64,000 bases of DNA from Microbacterium sp. 8M (GTDB lineage Bacteria; Actinomycetota; Actinomycetes; Actinomycetales; Microbacteriaceae). Below the pieces are notes generated by a model that ran no database searches, was not told where the DNA came from, and saw only the letters and a program-made list of their open reading frames with translations. The stretch covers positions 3,385,771 to 3,449,770 of the forward strand of contig NZ_LR733284.1 of NCBI RefSeq assembly GCF_902506375.1, in the 5' to 3' direction. Made by a program: the position numbers and the translations under genes. Below are positions 55,002 through 63,421 of this stretch, in pieces (the stretch's first letter is position 1; each line of letters starts with the position of its first letter).

Positions 55002-55225
55002 GCGTAGTCGGTGTTCTCGTCGGCTTCCGCGGCCATCGCGCGATACGGCTCGCTCTCCTCGCTCTCCAGCCAGGCGCGCGCGTGCTCGATCAGCAGCGCC
55101 GGGGAGTCCTCGGCCTCGGCGGCGGTGCTGAACGGGCCGATGGAGTCCTCCGTGGGCCGCTCATCGGCCCGCACGACCGTCTGGGTCGACAGGGTGTACC
55201 AGTAGTAGCTCTGCGTTCCGCTCAT
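54998..55225 (-). CDS. Small acidic protein of the type VII locus
   Basis: 75 residues: SYYWYTLSTQTVVRADERPT, then FSTAAEAEDSPALLIEHARA and WLESEESEPYRAMAAEADE. Soluble, acidic, no known motif. The stop overlaps the lipoprotein start (ATGA), so both are made together. Possibly a cytosolic partner; function unknown. Confidence 0.7.
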   Translation of the reverse strand: MSGTQSYYWYTLSTQTVVRADERPTEDSIGPFSTAAEAEDSPALLIEHARAWLESEESEPYRAMAAEADENTDYA

Positions 55226-55349
55226 CCGTCCGCTGCTCCGATCGTGCTCGTGGTGATTCTATTCGGCGCCGGCGGGACTCGTGCCGACACCGGTGCGCGC
55301 GCACTCCGGGGCGCACATGCAGAGATGCACTCCAGGGCGCACATACAGA

Positions 55350-55390
55350 GAGAGGTCGTGACGCCGATTCCCCCGACGCCACGACCTCTC
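55350..55390 (-). terminator. Terminator after the WXG100-like gene
   Basis: Perfect 11-base stem GAGAGGTCGTG / CACGACCTCTC, 15 bases downstream of the WXG100-like stop on the minus strand. It separates that gene from the small-protein/lipoprotein pair. Confidence 0.75.
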
Positions 55391-55404
55391 GCAGTTGGAT
55401 CCGC

Positions 55405-55701
55405 TCAGGCGCCACCGGCCATGCTGGAGTCCGTGTCGCGGATCTGGTCCGCCATGCGCTCCAGCGCCTGCGCCATGTCATTCACGGCCTCAGCGGCATC
55501 GTCGAGCGACGTGGTGAGCTCCTCGTACGCCGACGAGTACGCGTCAGACGCGTTCTCCGTCTTGAAGCCGTCCTGCACCAGGTCATCGATGACGCCCTGC
55601 AGCTCCTTCAGCGTGTCGGTGATGCTGCTGCGTCCATCGCGCAGACGCGACGCCGCACCTTCCATCTCGCTGTACGTTGCACCAAAATCGTGTCCGGCCA
55701 T
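55405..55701 (-). CDS. WXG100-like protein without the Trp of the WxG motif
   Basis: 98 residues, the standard length of Esx proteins, all helical. The turn between the two helices normally reads W-x-G; here it reads QDGFKTENASDAY with Gly kept and Trp absent. The second helix SSAYEELTTSLDDAAEAVND and the end ADQIRDTDSSM match the family. Secreted by the type VII ATPase as a homodimer or as partner of other WXG100-type proteins. It is 125 bases downstream of the ATPase gene on the same strand, with palindrome site 2 between. Confidence 0.87.
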   Translation of the reverse strand: MAGHDFGATYSEMEGAASRLRDGRSSITDTLKELQGVIDDLVQDGFKTENASDAYSSAYEELTTSLDDAAEAVNDMAQALERMADQIRDTDSSMAGGA

Positions 55702-55770
55702 GCGAACCGCCTCCAGGTCTCGTCGTTCTCCCAGGCTGCTCAGCCTGTTGCCATAAGGCTAACCAACGAT

Positions 55771-55814
55771 CCGCGGAGCGCCCATGGGGAGAACTACCCA
55801 TCGGTGCTCCGCGG
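55771..55814. promoter_or_regulatory. Locus palindrome, site 2
   Basis: Long imperfect hairpin CCGCGGAGCGCCCATGGG / CCCATCGGTGCTCCGCGG (16 of 18 pairs) around the shared core ATGGGGAGAACTACCCAT (55784-55801). It is 83-100 bases upstream of the WXG100-like gene and just after the ATPase stop. Confidence 0.65.
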
Positions 55815-55826
55815 GATCCGGGGCCG

Positions 55827-58800
55827 TCACGGAGCGTCCGGGACGAACGGGATCTGCATCGTCACCGCACGCCCCGCCTGCACGAAGATGCCGCGCCCCA
55901 CGGGGAAGTCGCTGCGCTTGACCCGGCCGAACGGCGTCTTGAAGATCGTGTCGCCGTCGTACGTGTCGGGCTTGAGCACGATGCCCTGGCGGCCCGCCTT
56001 CCACTCGCCCAGCACGCCGATGCTCCCGCTGGCGCGGCTGATCTCGGCGTCGGCGATGAGCATGTGATCGCTGTTGTTCATCGCCTGCAGCAGCGCGCGC
56101 ATCGGACGATCGGCCGGGCCGTCGGCCAGGTGCGGGATGTCCTCGATGACGATCAGGATCCGTCCCGGCGCATCGCTCACGACCAGCTCTGCGAGCTCGG
56201 TCGCCAGATCCTTCTCGTCCTCCGGGCGGATCGCGCTGCGCACCCACGGCCGGAAGTCCTTGAGCTCCGAACGGCGCGTGCCGAAGTGATACATCTGGAT
56301 CCGCGGGTTGAAGCGCTCCATCGCCACGACCAGCGCCTTGAGCGCAGTGGTCTTGCCCGACGCGGGCGGGCCGGAGATGACGAAGGATCCGATCGGCTCG
56401 AAACCGCGCGGTGCCAGGGTGTCGTCGGCCACGCCGAACACCGGCAGGCCGTCCACCTGCGCCGGCATCTCCGACGCCGGGACGAGCGTCGGCAGAGCGC
56501 CGATCTCCGGGAGATCGCGCACGCCCTGCGCCCGCAGGCGCTCTCCGAGCGCGCCGAGCGCCTTGGTCTGCTCCACCACGTTCATGGTGCCGCCGAGCAC
56601 CGCGATCTGCGCCTCGTGCCCGTCGACGACGGCGCGCCCCGGGGCGGACTGTTCGTCCAGCACGTCCCGCGGGGCGCCCAGCAGCATGTACTGGGTGGGG
56701 TCGCCCATCCGCAGCACCACGCGACGCGAGATGTTCGCGGCGACCGCGCTCGGCACCGCGTTGCCGCGGTCGGCGGTGATCACGGTGTGCACGCCCAGCG
56801 TGCGCCCCTCGCCGAGGATCCGCATGAAGATGCGGTAGAACGGGCCGCGGCCCGCGGTGACCTCCCAGTCCTTCTTGAACTCCGGGTAGTTGTCGATGAG
56901 CAGCAGGATGCGCGGCATGTTCGGATCCGCGAGCTCACGGTACTCCTGCACCGACGCCGCACTGGCCGCGGAGAACGCCGCGGACCGGCGGTCCATCTCG
57001 GCATCGAGCGTGCGCAGCAGTCGCTGGATGCGCTCCACGTCGGCGCCGTCGACGACGGAACCGACATGCGGCAGCGCCGTGAGCGGACTGAGCGCCCCCG
57101 ATGCGAAGTCGAGGCAGTACACCTGCACGCGCCCGCGGTCTGGTCGCATGCCCGCGGCCGTGGCGATGCTCTTGAGCAGCGTCGACTTGCCCGATCCCGA
57201 CGTGCCGTAGATCACCAGCGAGCCGTCGCGGTCGGGGACGAAGACGGCCGGCTCCTGCAGCTGCTTCTCCGGCACGTCCACGAGAGCCAGGGGGATCCGG
57301 GTGTCGCCCTCGTTCGGCAGGTCGGCGAGGTCGACCAGCAGCGGCAGGTCGTCCAGCCACGGGCGCCGCGGCCGGGGCAGGCCGGCGGCGTCCGCGGCCC
57401 GGATGAGCGTGGACACGATGCGCTTCTGGTCGTTCGGCCCGAGGTCCTCCTCGTGCGCGTCGGAGTCGGCGGGGCGGTCGGGTTCCCACTCCCGGCTCGC
57501 TCCGAAGCGCAGCTCCGTCACGCGCACGTCGGCGACCGCCGCCTCGTCGGTGCCGGTCCAGCCTCCTGCGTACGCGGACTGGAACGGCACCAGCCGCCCG
57601 GGACCGGTCTTGGCGATCGCACGTCCGGGGATCGTGGGCGAGAAGGTCGCGGCGATCGGGTCGTCGACGACGTCGCGCGAGTCAGCCTCGTCGGCCATGC
57701 GCAGGGCGACGCGCAGGTTGGTGTTCGCGCGCAGGTTGTCCTTGATGACGCCCGCCGGCCGCTGCGTCGCCATGATCAGGTGGATGCCCAGCGAGCGTCC
57801 GCGCTGCGCGATGTCCACCACGCCGTCGACGAACTCGGGCATCTCGGAAGCCAGCGCGGCGAACTCGTCGATCACGAGCACCAGCGCCGGCGGACATTCC
57901 GGATCCTGCCGCTTCTCGAGCTCCAGCAGGTCCTTGGCCTTCTTGCGGTTCAGCAGGTGCTCGCGGTGCTGCAGCTCGGCCCGGAGGCTGGTGAGCGCTC
58001 GGCGCACGAGGTGCGGGCTGAGGTCCGTCACGAGGCCGACGCAGTGCGGAAGCTCGACGCAATCGGCGAACGCGGATCCGCCCTTGTAGTCGACGAACAG
58101 GAAGGTGATCCGGTCGGGGCTGTGCGCCGCCGCCATGCCGAGCACCCAGGCCTGCAGGAACTCGCTCTTTCCGGCTCCGGTGGTGCCTCCCACGAGCGCG
58201 TGCGGGCCCTGCGTGCGCAGATCCAGCGTCATCGCGTCGCTGGCGCCCTGGCCGATGATCGCGCGCAGCGTGCCGGCTTTCTTCAGCCGGGGCCTCGGGT
58301 TGGGCGAGCGGTCCACGATCGTGTTGTTCTGCCGCCACCGCTCGATCACGACCTGCGGGTCCTCGGCGATCTGCGGATCCACGAGCTGCAGGAACATGAC
58401 GGATGCCGGGATGTCGGAGGCGTCGTGCACCACGGTGCTGGCGTCGACCACCGGAGCCAGGCGCCGGGCGAGCATCTGCATGTAGTCGTTCGACACGCCC
58501 TCGACGCGGACGCCCTCGAAGCTCTCGCCGTTGCGGACCAGGCCCACGGTCGCGGCGTCGAGACCGGCTGTGACGTCGATGTAGCTGCGGCAGGCCGCGG
58601 GCAGGGACTCCACGGTGGGGGCGACGAACACCGCGTGCACGCCGTGGTCGGCGCCGCGCTCCAGCACGTCGGTGAGACGACCGCGATCCACCGGGGCGTC
58701 ACCGCTGACGAAGACGATGACGGAGACCTCGGGCGTCTTCTTGTGCTCCGTCGCCGCGCGCGCCACGTCCGATCCGTACAGCAGCGGGTTCCAGTCCTCC

Positions 58801-60329
58801 TTGAACGGCCCGCGCGGTTCCGCGTCCAGTGACTCGCCGGCGGCCCGGCGCACATGCTCCTCGAGCAGGTTCAGCAGCGTCGCCGCCGTGGGAGCGGAGT
58901 CGGCGAGGGCCACATCGCGGAACGGCGAGCGCTCGCTGGAGGTGTGCGGCATCCACTTCAGCCAGTCGAGCTCCGGCGTCCAGGCGGAATCGGCGAACGC
59001 GACCGCGACCACGTCGTTGGGGGCGTGCAGGCCCAGCAGCTGCACGGCGATCCCGCGCATGGTGTCGGCGGCGGGACCCTGGTGGCCGGCGATGCCGATC
59101 GAGCCCGCGTCGCTGAGCAGTTCGAACACGGGCACGTCGTCGACGTATTCATACCGGGCGCGCAAGCGGTCGATGCGCTCGATGTACTCGGGGAGACCCT
59201 CCGGGCTGTCCTCGTCGTCGATGGTGTTGCGCGCAGGCAGCCGGCAGCTCCCGAGGCGCAGTCCGAGGAAGTTCCAGTGCTCCGGCCGCCTGGTCCACAG
59301 CATCGGGCCGAGTCGCAGGGCATTGTCGAAGATCTCGGCGACCGGCGGCGCCTCGGCGTTGCGCGCCTTCTCCTCCTCCGGCTTGCCGCGGAAGAAGTCC
59401 TCCTCGAGCTGCTCGAACTGCCGCTCGAACACGCCGATCTCGTGCCCCTCGGTCTTCTTGCTCTGCACCGACTGGTTGATGATGTTGCCGAACGCCATGA
59501 GCGGCGTCATCACGATCATGAGCAGCGAGCGGGGGTTGCCGTTCATCATGTACAGCGCCGCGCCCATCAGGATCGGCGTCACCATGATCGGCCAGGGGAA
59601 GAGCTTCCCGATCCGCTCGGTCGGGATGCGGGGCAGGGTGAACTTCTGGCCCGGGTAGCGGATCTCGACGCGAGGGCTGCGGTTGAACAGCAGGCCGCCG
59701 CCGCGCTCGATGATCGGCTCCTCCGCGGCGGAGCCGTCGAAGGAGCGGACCAGGCGGAGCACGAACGTCGTGCTGCCGATGACGAACGGCTCCCCCTCCT
59801 CGATACGGACGCGCTGCACCGCCACGCCGTCGACCAGCACGCCGTTCGCGGAGTTGAGGTCGACGACCTCGATGTACGCGCCGACCTCCAGGCGCGCGTG
59901 ACGCTTCGAGACCATCGGATCCGCGATGACGACGTCACTCGCCGCATCGCGCCCGAGGATCACGTGCCCGGAGCGGATCGGGAACTCCTGACCGGTGAGC
60001 GCACCCGCGGTCGCGACCAGCATGGCGACGACCTCGTTCCTGGACGCGGACGTGTAGCCTGGGCCGTAGTTGACGATCGATGCGGCGAACCCGGAGCCGA
60101 TCCTGGCCTCGCCGATCGGCACGTCCGGCTCCAGCGGGATGAGGCGCTTGCCGTTCGGCGGCGCGACGGCGAGCGTCACGACGTCGCCGTCCGCGACCGG
60201 AGTCGCACGGGTGGGATCCGCCGCGGCGACGTGACGCGCGACATCGCCGGCCGTCGCCGTCGAGTCCGTCGTGATGACGATGTCGGCGGGATCGCCCACC
60301 GGACGGTGCAGCGTCAGCTTCAGCCTCAT
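55827..60329 (-). CDS. eccC: Type VII secretion ATPase EssC/EccC with N-terminal FHA domain
   Basis: 1500 residues. Ubiquitin-like start (about 1-85), an FHA domain (about 95-190: VILGRDAASDVVIADP, SKRHARLE, DLNSANGVLVDG), two helices (about 247-290), then three FtsK/SpoIIIE-type ATPase units with Walker A Lys721 (GGTTGAGKSE), Lys1048 (GTSGSGKST) and Lys1326 (GPPASGKTT). The FHA-first layout is that of Firmicute EssC; mycobacterial EccC lacks FHA. It is the motor that exports WXG100 proteins and effectors. The gene for the RDD-FHA protein lies 58 bases upstream. Confidence 0.95.
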   Translation of the reverse strand: MRLKLTLHRPVGDPADIVITTDSTATAGDVARHVAAADPTRATPVADGDVVTLAVAPPNGKRLIPLEPDVPIGEARIGSGFAASIVNYGPGYTSASRNEVVAMLVATAGALTGQEFPIRSGHVILGRDAASDVVIADPMVSKRHARLEVGAYIEVVDLNSANGVLVDGVAVQRVRIEEGEPFVIGSTTFVLRLVRSFDGSAAEEPIIERGGGLLFNRSPRVEIRYPGQKFTLPRIPTERIGKLFPWPIMVTPILMGAALYMMNGNPRSLLMIVMTPLMAFGNIINQSVQSKKTEGHEIGVFERQFEQLEEDFFRGKPEEEKARNAEAPPVAEIFDNALRLGPMLWTRRPEHWNFLGLRLGSCRLPARNTIDDEDSPEGLPEYIERIDRLRARYEYVDDVPVFELLSDAGSIGIAGHQGPAADTMRGIAVQLLGLHAPNDVVAVAFADSAWTPELDWLKWMPHTSSERSPFRDVALADSAPTAATLLNLLEEHVRRAAGESLDAEPRGPFKEDWNPLLYGSDVARAATEHKKTPEVSVIVFVSGDAPVDRGRLTDVLERGADHGVHAVFVAPTVESLPAACRSYIDVTAGLDAATVGLVRNGESFEGVRVEGVSNDYMQMLARRLAPVVDASTVVHDASDIPASVMFLQLVDPQIAEDPQVVIERWRQNNTIVDRSPNPRPRLKKAGTLRAIIGQGASDAMTLDLRTQGPHALVGGTTGAGKSEFLQAWVLGMAAAHSPDRITFLFVDYKGGSAFADCVELPHCVGLVTDLSPHLVRRALTSLRAELQHREHLLNRKKAKDLLELEKRQDPECPPALVLVIDEFAALASEMPEFVDGVVDIAQRGRSLGIHLIMATQRPAGVIKDNLRANTNLRVALRMADEADSRDVVDDPIAATFSPTIPGRAIAKTGPGRLVPFQSAYAGGWTGTDEAAVADVRVTELRFGASREWEPDRPADSDAHEEDLGPNDQKRIVSTLIRAADAAGLPRPRRPWLDDLPLLVDLADLPNEGDTRIPLALVDVPEKQLQEPAVFVPDRDGSLVIYGTSGSGKSTLLKSIATAAGMRPDRGRVQVYCLDFASGALSPLTALPHVGSVVDGADVERIQRLLRTLDAEMDRRSAAFSAASAASVQEYRELADPNMPRILLLIDNYPEFKKDWEVTAGRGPFYRIFMRILGEGRTLGVHTVITADRGNAVPSAVAANISRRVVLRMGDPTQYMLLGAPRDVLDEQSAPGRAVVDGHEAQIAVLGGTMNVVEQTKALGALGERLRAQGVRDLPEIGALPTLVPASEMPAQVDGLPVFGVADDTLAPRGFEPIGSFVISGPPASGKTTALKALVVAMERFNPRIQMYHFGTRRSELKDFRPWVRSAIRPEDEKDLATELAELVVSDAPGRILIVIEDIPHLADGPADRPMRALLQAMNNSDHMLIADAEISRASGSIGVLGEWKAGRQGIVLKPDTYDGDTIFKTPFGRVKRSDFPVGRGIFVQAGRAVTMQIPFVPDAP

Positions 60330-60387
60330 GCGACTCCTTCATCCCCCGTCGGCCGGGCACCGTTCACGCTCTGCCGTCCTGATCCGC

Positions 60388-61869
60388 TCACAGCGCCACC
60401 ACGGTCGCCAACCGGTCTCCCATGCGGATCGTGTCTCCGTCGTGCACCGGCACCGCAGCACCGGCGGTCGCGGCGTACTCGATGCCGTCCCGGATCAGGC
60501 CGGAGCCGTTGGTCGAGCCGCAGTCGACGATCTCGAACCCGCCGGCGACGGGACGAACGAGCAGGTGGGTCTTGGACAGCGACCTGCTCGCGTCCGCAAG
60601 CGGGAGCGGCCGCGCATCCGGATGCATCGAGCCATCCGGATTCCTGCCGAGCAGCACGGGCTCGGTGACGGGGATGCTCTGTCCGGTGTCGAGCCGCAAC
60701 GCGAACCGTGCCACCGAATCTGCGGGCGGCGAGGCCGGCGCGGCCAGTGTCGGGAGCGGCCCGGGTGCGGGTTGCTGTGCGGGCGCGGGCTGCGGCGCGG
60801 GCCGCAGCGGGGGAACCTGCGGCGCGGGGGCGGGCGGCGTGGGTGCGGGCGGCGCCGGTGCGTGCTGAGCCTCTGGAGCCGGCGCGTGCTGAGCCTCTGG
60901 AGCCGGCGCGGGGGTCGCCGTGACGACGGGTGCCGGCACGGGCTGCGCCTGCGGCGCCGAAGGAGTCGGCGCGAGGGTCGGCACCGACGGCGCCACGAGC
61001 GGCTGCTGCAGTGCCGGGGTGGCCGCGGGCTGGGGCACATCTGCGGACGGGGTCGGCGAGGGCTCGGGCCGTTCCGGAGCGGAATGCGGACGAGCGACAC
61101 CGAGCACGCCGGCGCTGATCCGGCTGCCCGGCTGATAGGTCGGGGCAGCAGTCGGCCCGACCGGCGTCGCCAGCGAGGGAAGCGCAGAACGCTCCGGCAC
61201 CGGCTCCGCCTTCACGAGCTTCCTCGCCAGGCGCATCCGCTTCTCATCCAGCGGGTTCAGGCCATTGCGCACGTCGACGAGCCACACCCGTGACGCCCTG
61301 TCGTGCCACCCGCGCCCGCGACCCTCGGGGTCGAGCAGCGGAGAGATGAGGAACACGATCCCCAGCACCGGGACGATGCTCGCAGCGCACAGGATGAGGA
61401 AGCGCAGCAGCACGGCACCGACACCGGCGCGCTCCAGGGTGCGCACGCTGATGAGGCGCAACCCCATGGTCGCCTTTCCGACCGTGAGCCCCCGGACGCC
61501 CTGCAGCACCAGCTGCACGACCGCGAAGGCGAGGCTGAGCGCCACCGTCACCCCGGCCATGATCATGGAGAGCCGGAAGTCCGGATGATTCACGAATCCG
61601 TACAGGGAGATCGTGCCGGTCGCGAACTTGAGCAGCAGCGGGACGGCTCCGAGCCACAGCGGCAGCTGCAGGAGGTACCAGATCGCGGCGTCGATGACCG
61701 CGGAGACCGCGCGGCGCCCGAGTGGCGCCTTCACGAGTCCCAGCGCCGCGGCGTATGCCGGGTCGGGGCGTCCGTCGGCGTCGAGTCCCTCGATCACCGG
61801 CTTGTGCTCGTCGAACTCCCAGATCATGTCCTGAGGCGCGTTCGAGCCACCCGCCTTCACCTCCGGCAT
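60388..61869 (-). CDS. RDD-domain membrane protein with C-terminal FHA domain
   Basis: 493 residues. RDD domain (about 48-205) with APLGRRAVSAVIDAAIWYLL, LTVGKATMGLRLISVRTLER and GWHDRASRVWLVD, four to five helices; a long Pro/Ala/Gln linker (about 215-395) with a tandem PEAQHAPA repeat; and a C-terminal FHA domain (LLGRNPDGS, SRSLSKTHLLVRP, IVDCGSTNGSGLI). Such proteins occur next to actinobacterial ESX genes. The FHA domain would bind phosphothreonine, linking the machine to Ser/Thr kinase signals. First gene of the transcription unit with the ATPase. Confidence 0.9.
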   Translation of the reverse strand: MPEVKAGGSNAPQDMIWEFDEHKPVIEGLDADGRPDPAYAAALGLVKAPLGRRAVSAVIDAAIWYLLQLPLWLGAVPLLLKFATGTISLYGFVNHPDFRLSMIMAGVTVALSLAFAVVQLVLQGVRGLTVGKATMGLRLISVRTLERAGVGAVLLRFLILCAASIVPVLGIVFLISPLLDPEGRGRGWHDRASRVWLVDVRNGLNPLDEKRMRLARKLVKAEPVPERSALPSLATPVGPTAAPTYQPGSRISAGVLGVARPHSAPERPEPSPTPSADVPQPAATPALQQPLVAPSVPTLAPTPSAPQAQPVPAPVVTATPAPAPEAQHAPAPEAQHAPAPPAPTPPAPAPQVPPLRPAPQPAPAQQPAPGPLPTLAAPASPPADSVARFALRLDTGQSIPVTEPVLLGRNPDGSMHPDARPLPLADASRSLSKTHLLVRPVAGGFEIVDCGSTNGSGLIRDGIEYAATAGAAVPVHDGDTIRMGDRLATVVAL

Positions 61870-61949
61870 GACCAGCTACCCCTCCGCGATCGTCTGAGTC
61901 GGAGCATCGACCCACAGCATTCGTCAAGCCTACGGAACTTCCGACAGGA

Positions 61950-61978
61950 CCGTCGATGGGGACGACTCCCCATCGCGG
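61950..61978. promoter_or_regulatory. Locus palindrome, site 3
   Basis: Core CGATGGGGA / TCCCCATCG (61954-61975) with CGAC loop, 85-106 bases upstream of the RDD-FHA gene. Unlike sites 1 and 2 it is not just after a stop codon, which favours an operator role over a terminator. Confidence 0.7.
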
Positions 61979-62085
61979 CTGTGCCGGATCCGCTCAGCGT
62001 CAGCCCGGAGCCGATCTCACCGTCGTCGGATAGACGATCAGCCCTCAAAGTTCTCGGTCGAAAAGGGGCGGGATTTCAGCGGCAA

Positions 62086-62175
62086 TCACTGCGCCGAGCT
62101 GCCCAGTGCCCGCCGGAATCGTCCGTTCGTTCGCAAACACGAGTCGAGGACGGCCTGCTCGTATGTCGTGGTCAT
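62086..62175 (-). CDS. Possible 29-residue open frame behind a hairpin
   Basis: ATG 62175 with GGGGAGG 6-7 bases upstream; product begins MTTTYEQAVLDSCLRTNGRF. The Shine-Dalgarno lies in the 3' arm of the hairpin 62177-62210, so translation could be controlled by folding. No family recognised; it may be a fragment. Confidence 0.25.
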   Translation of the reverse strand: MTTTYEQAVLDSCLRTNGRFRRALGSSAQ

Positions 62176-62176
62176 G

Positions 62177-62210
62177 GGATCCTCCCCGGAAAACCTACCG
62201 GGGAGGATCC
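62177..62210. promoter_or_regulatory. Perfect 13-base hairpin over a ribosome-binding site
   Basis: GGATCCTCCCCGG / CCGGGGAGGATCC with an 8-base loop. On the minus strand the 3' arm includes GGGGAGG directly before an ATG. It could also be an operator or terminator. Confidence 0.5.
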
Positions 62211-62346
62211 GCGCGTGTGATCGCTCCGTGTCGGCCACGTATCGATATTCAGAGCGATGAGCGGTCCGGCGCGATGGGCTGGTCGATGCTGACGTTCTTG
62301 GACTGCAGGTCAGTAGGCGCACGAGCGGCGACCAGTGGAAATGAAC

Positions 62347-62540
62347 TCAACGCCAGTTATAGGTGAAGCTCCAGCGCAAGGCTGCGAGCGCATCAGACGT
62401 GAGTTCTGGGTGGCGCTTCGCCATCTCTCGCGCCGCCGCGTCTCCGCCGCAAACGAGCGTCAGGCGGACCGTGCGCGAAGCGCGCGGTGATATCTCGTGC
62501 CCTGCCGCGCCTTCTGCAACACATACTCGAGCGCTTCCGG
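62347..62540 (-). pseudogene. Possible remnant of a small (DUF433-like?) protein
   Basis: A frame without a clear start, overlapping the end of the immunity gene, ends in TVRLTLVCGGDAAAREMAKR then HPELTSDALAALRWSFTYNW. The HPELT..ALAAL pattern recalls the end of DUF433 antitoxin-like proteins. Weak evidence; it may be chance. Confidence 0.2.
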
Positions 62541-62726
62541 CTCGTTGTCGAACGTCCGCAAGGTCTTCCCCAGAACGCCCCCGCGCTCATCCGAGACGTA
62601 CACCTTCCAGCCGGTGTCATCGCGTTCGAGGACGACACCCTCGCTCTGTCGCTCGCCAACGCCGTACAGCACGGGCACCTCCAGATCCTCTTCGCGCACG
62701 ATGCGCTTGAGCTCATCGATGTCCAT
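62460..62726 (-). CDS. Probable immunity protein for the TNT toxin
   Basis: 88 residues from ATG 62726, which shares one base with the toxin stop (TGATG), after GGGAGGTCA. Sequence parts: MDIDELKRIVREEDLEVPVL, YGVGERQSEGVVLERDDTGW and EPEALEYVLQKARQGTRY. Small, charged and cytosolic. It is half the size of the mycobacterial TNT antidote IFT and shows no clear likeness to it, so the assignment rests on position and translational coupling. Confidence 0.65.
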   Translation of the reverse strand: MDIDELKRIVREEDLEVPVLYGVGERQSEGVVLERDDTGWKVYVSDERGGVLGKTLRTFDNEPEALEYVLQKARQGTRYHRALRARSA

Positions 62727-63421
62727 CACTTGACCTCCCGAATGAGTCCGAGTATCTCCAGCATCTGCGGGCTGATTGGCAGGAGATCCTGTGTCGCCCC
62801 GCCAGGTGTGCCCCAATCCGGGATCGGAGCGGCCTCACCGCGCTGAACGGGCGAGAGATCACTGAGGTCTTCGCCGAAGTAGTCGAGTCCGGAATCGACG
62901 ATCTCTCGATCCTGCGGGCTCAGCTGATCATACTGCCCCTGAGCCTCATCCAACGTCCGCGTCCACTCGTACTGGTGATAAGCATTCGGATTGTGCTCGT
63001 AGGGCAACGATCGGCTCTCATAGGAGAACGGGCCGTCCTCGGGCACCGGAGAAACGTAGGTGCCCCTCGGGTCACCATACCGGTCGAAACGATCACCCAC
63101 CTGCGGCGTGTGATCGCTCTTGATGGGGTTGCCGTCCGCGTCGAGCACGAACCCGTTCTTCGGCGCCTTCGACCAGTCGATCTCGCCCTTGTCGTTCAAG
63201 CACTCCGGTCGAGGAATGAGCTTGTCGTTGGCGGGCTTCGACACAGTCGGCTTCCCGTGGCCCGGCGCATCGAAGTGGTCATTCCCCTTGACCTGCTTGA
63301 TCACGTCGTCGAGGTGGCCGTGCATGTTGTCTGCGACCTGGTGGAACTTGCCGTGCAGGTGGGAGAACCCCTTGACGGCGGCCTGCTTCAGCTCGCGAAA
63401 GATCGGCTTGACCTCGCTCAT
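62726..63421 (-). CDS. Polymorphic toxin with TNT-type NAD+ glycohydrolase domain
   Basis: 231 residues. Residues 1-51 (FRELKQAAVKGFSHLHGKFH, GHLDDVIKQVKGNDHFD) match the module of the HxxD toxin at 51811-52455. From about 108 the TNT domain: GDRFDRYGDPRGTYVSP, FSYESRSLPYEHNPNAYHQY, and at the end GTPGGATQDLLP with Gln211 at the position of the catalytic Gln of CpnT-TNT. TNT cleaves NAD+ and NADP+ in target cells. The start overlaps the WXG100-like gene by one base and the stop overlaps the immunity gene. Confidence 0.88.
   Translation of the reverse strand: MSEVKPIFRELKQAAVKGFSHLHGKFHQVADNMHGHLDDVIKQVKGNDHFDAPGHGKPTVSKPANDKLIPRPECLNDKGEIDWSKAPKNGFVLDADGNPIKSDHTPQVGDRFDRYGDPRGTYVSPVPEDGPFSYESRSLPYEHNPNAYHQYEWTRTLDEAQGQYDQLSPQDREIVDSGLDYFGEDLSDLSPVQRGEAAPIPDWGTPGGATQDLLPISPQMLEILGLIREVK

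Larger units (their letters stand above)
61979..62459. other. 480-base spacer between the TNT cassette and the secretion core
   Basis: No full gene. It holds a perfect hairpin at 62177-62210, a 29-residue open frame directly after it, and what may be a gene remnant at 62347-62540. GC content is lower than the surroundings. Confidence 0.6.

Noticed and set aside
55677..58832. Long plus-strand open frame opposite the type VII ATPase
   Set aside because: Antisense shadow with low-complexity Arg/Val/His content; the opposite strand carries three clear Walker A motifs.
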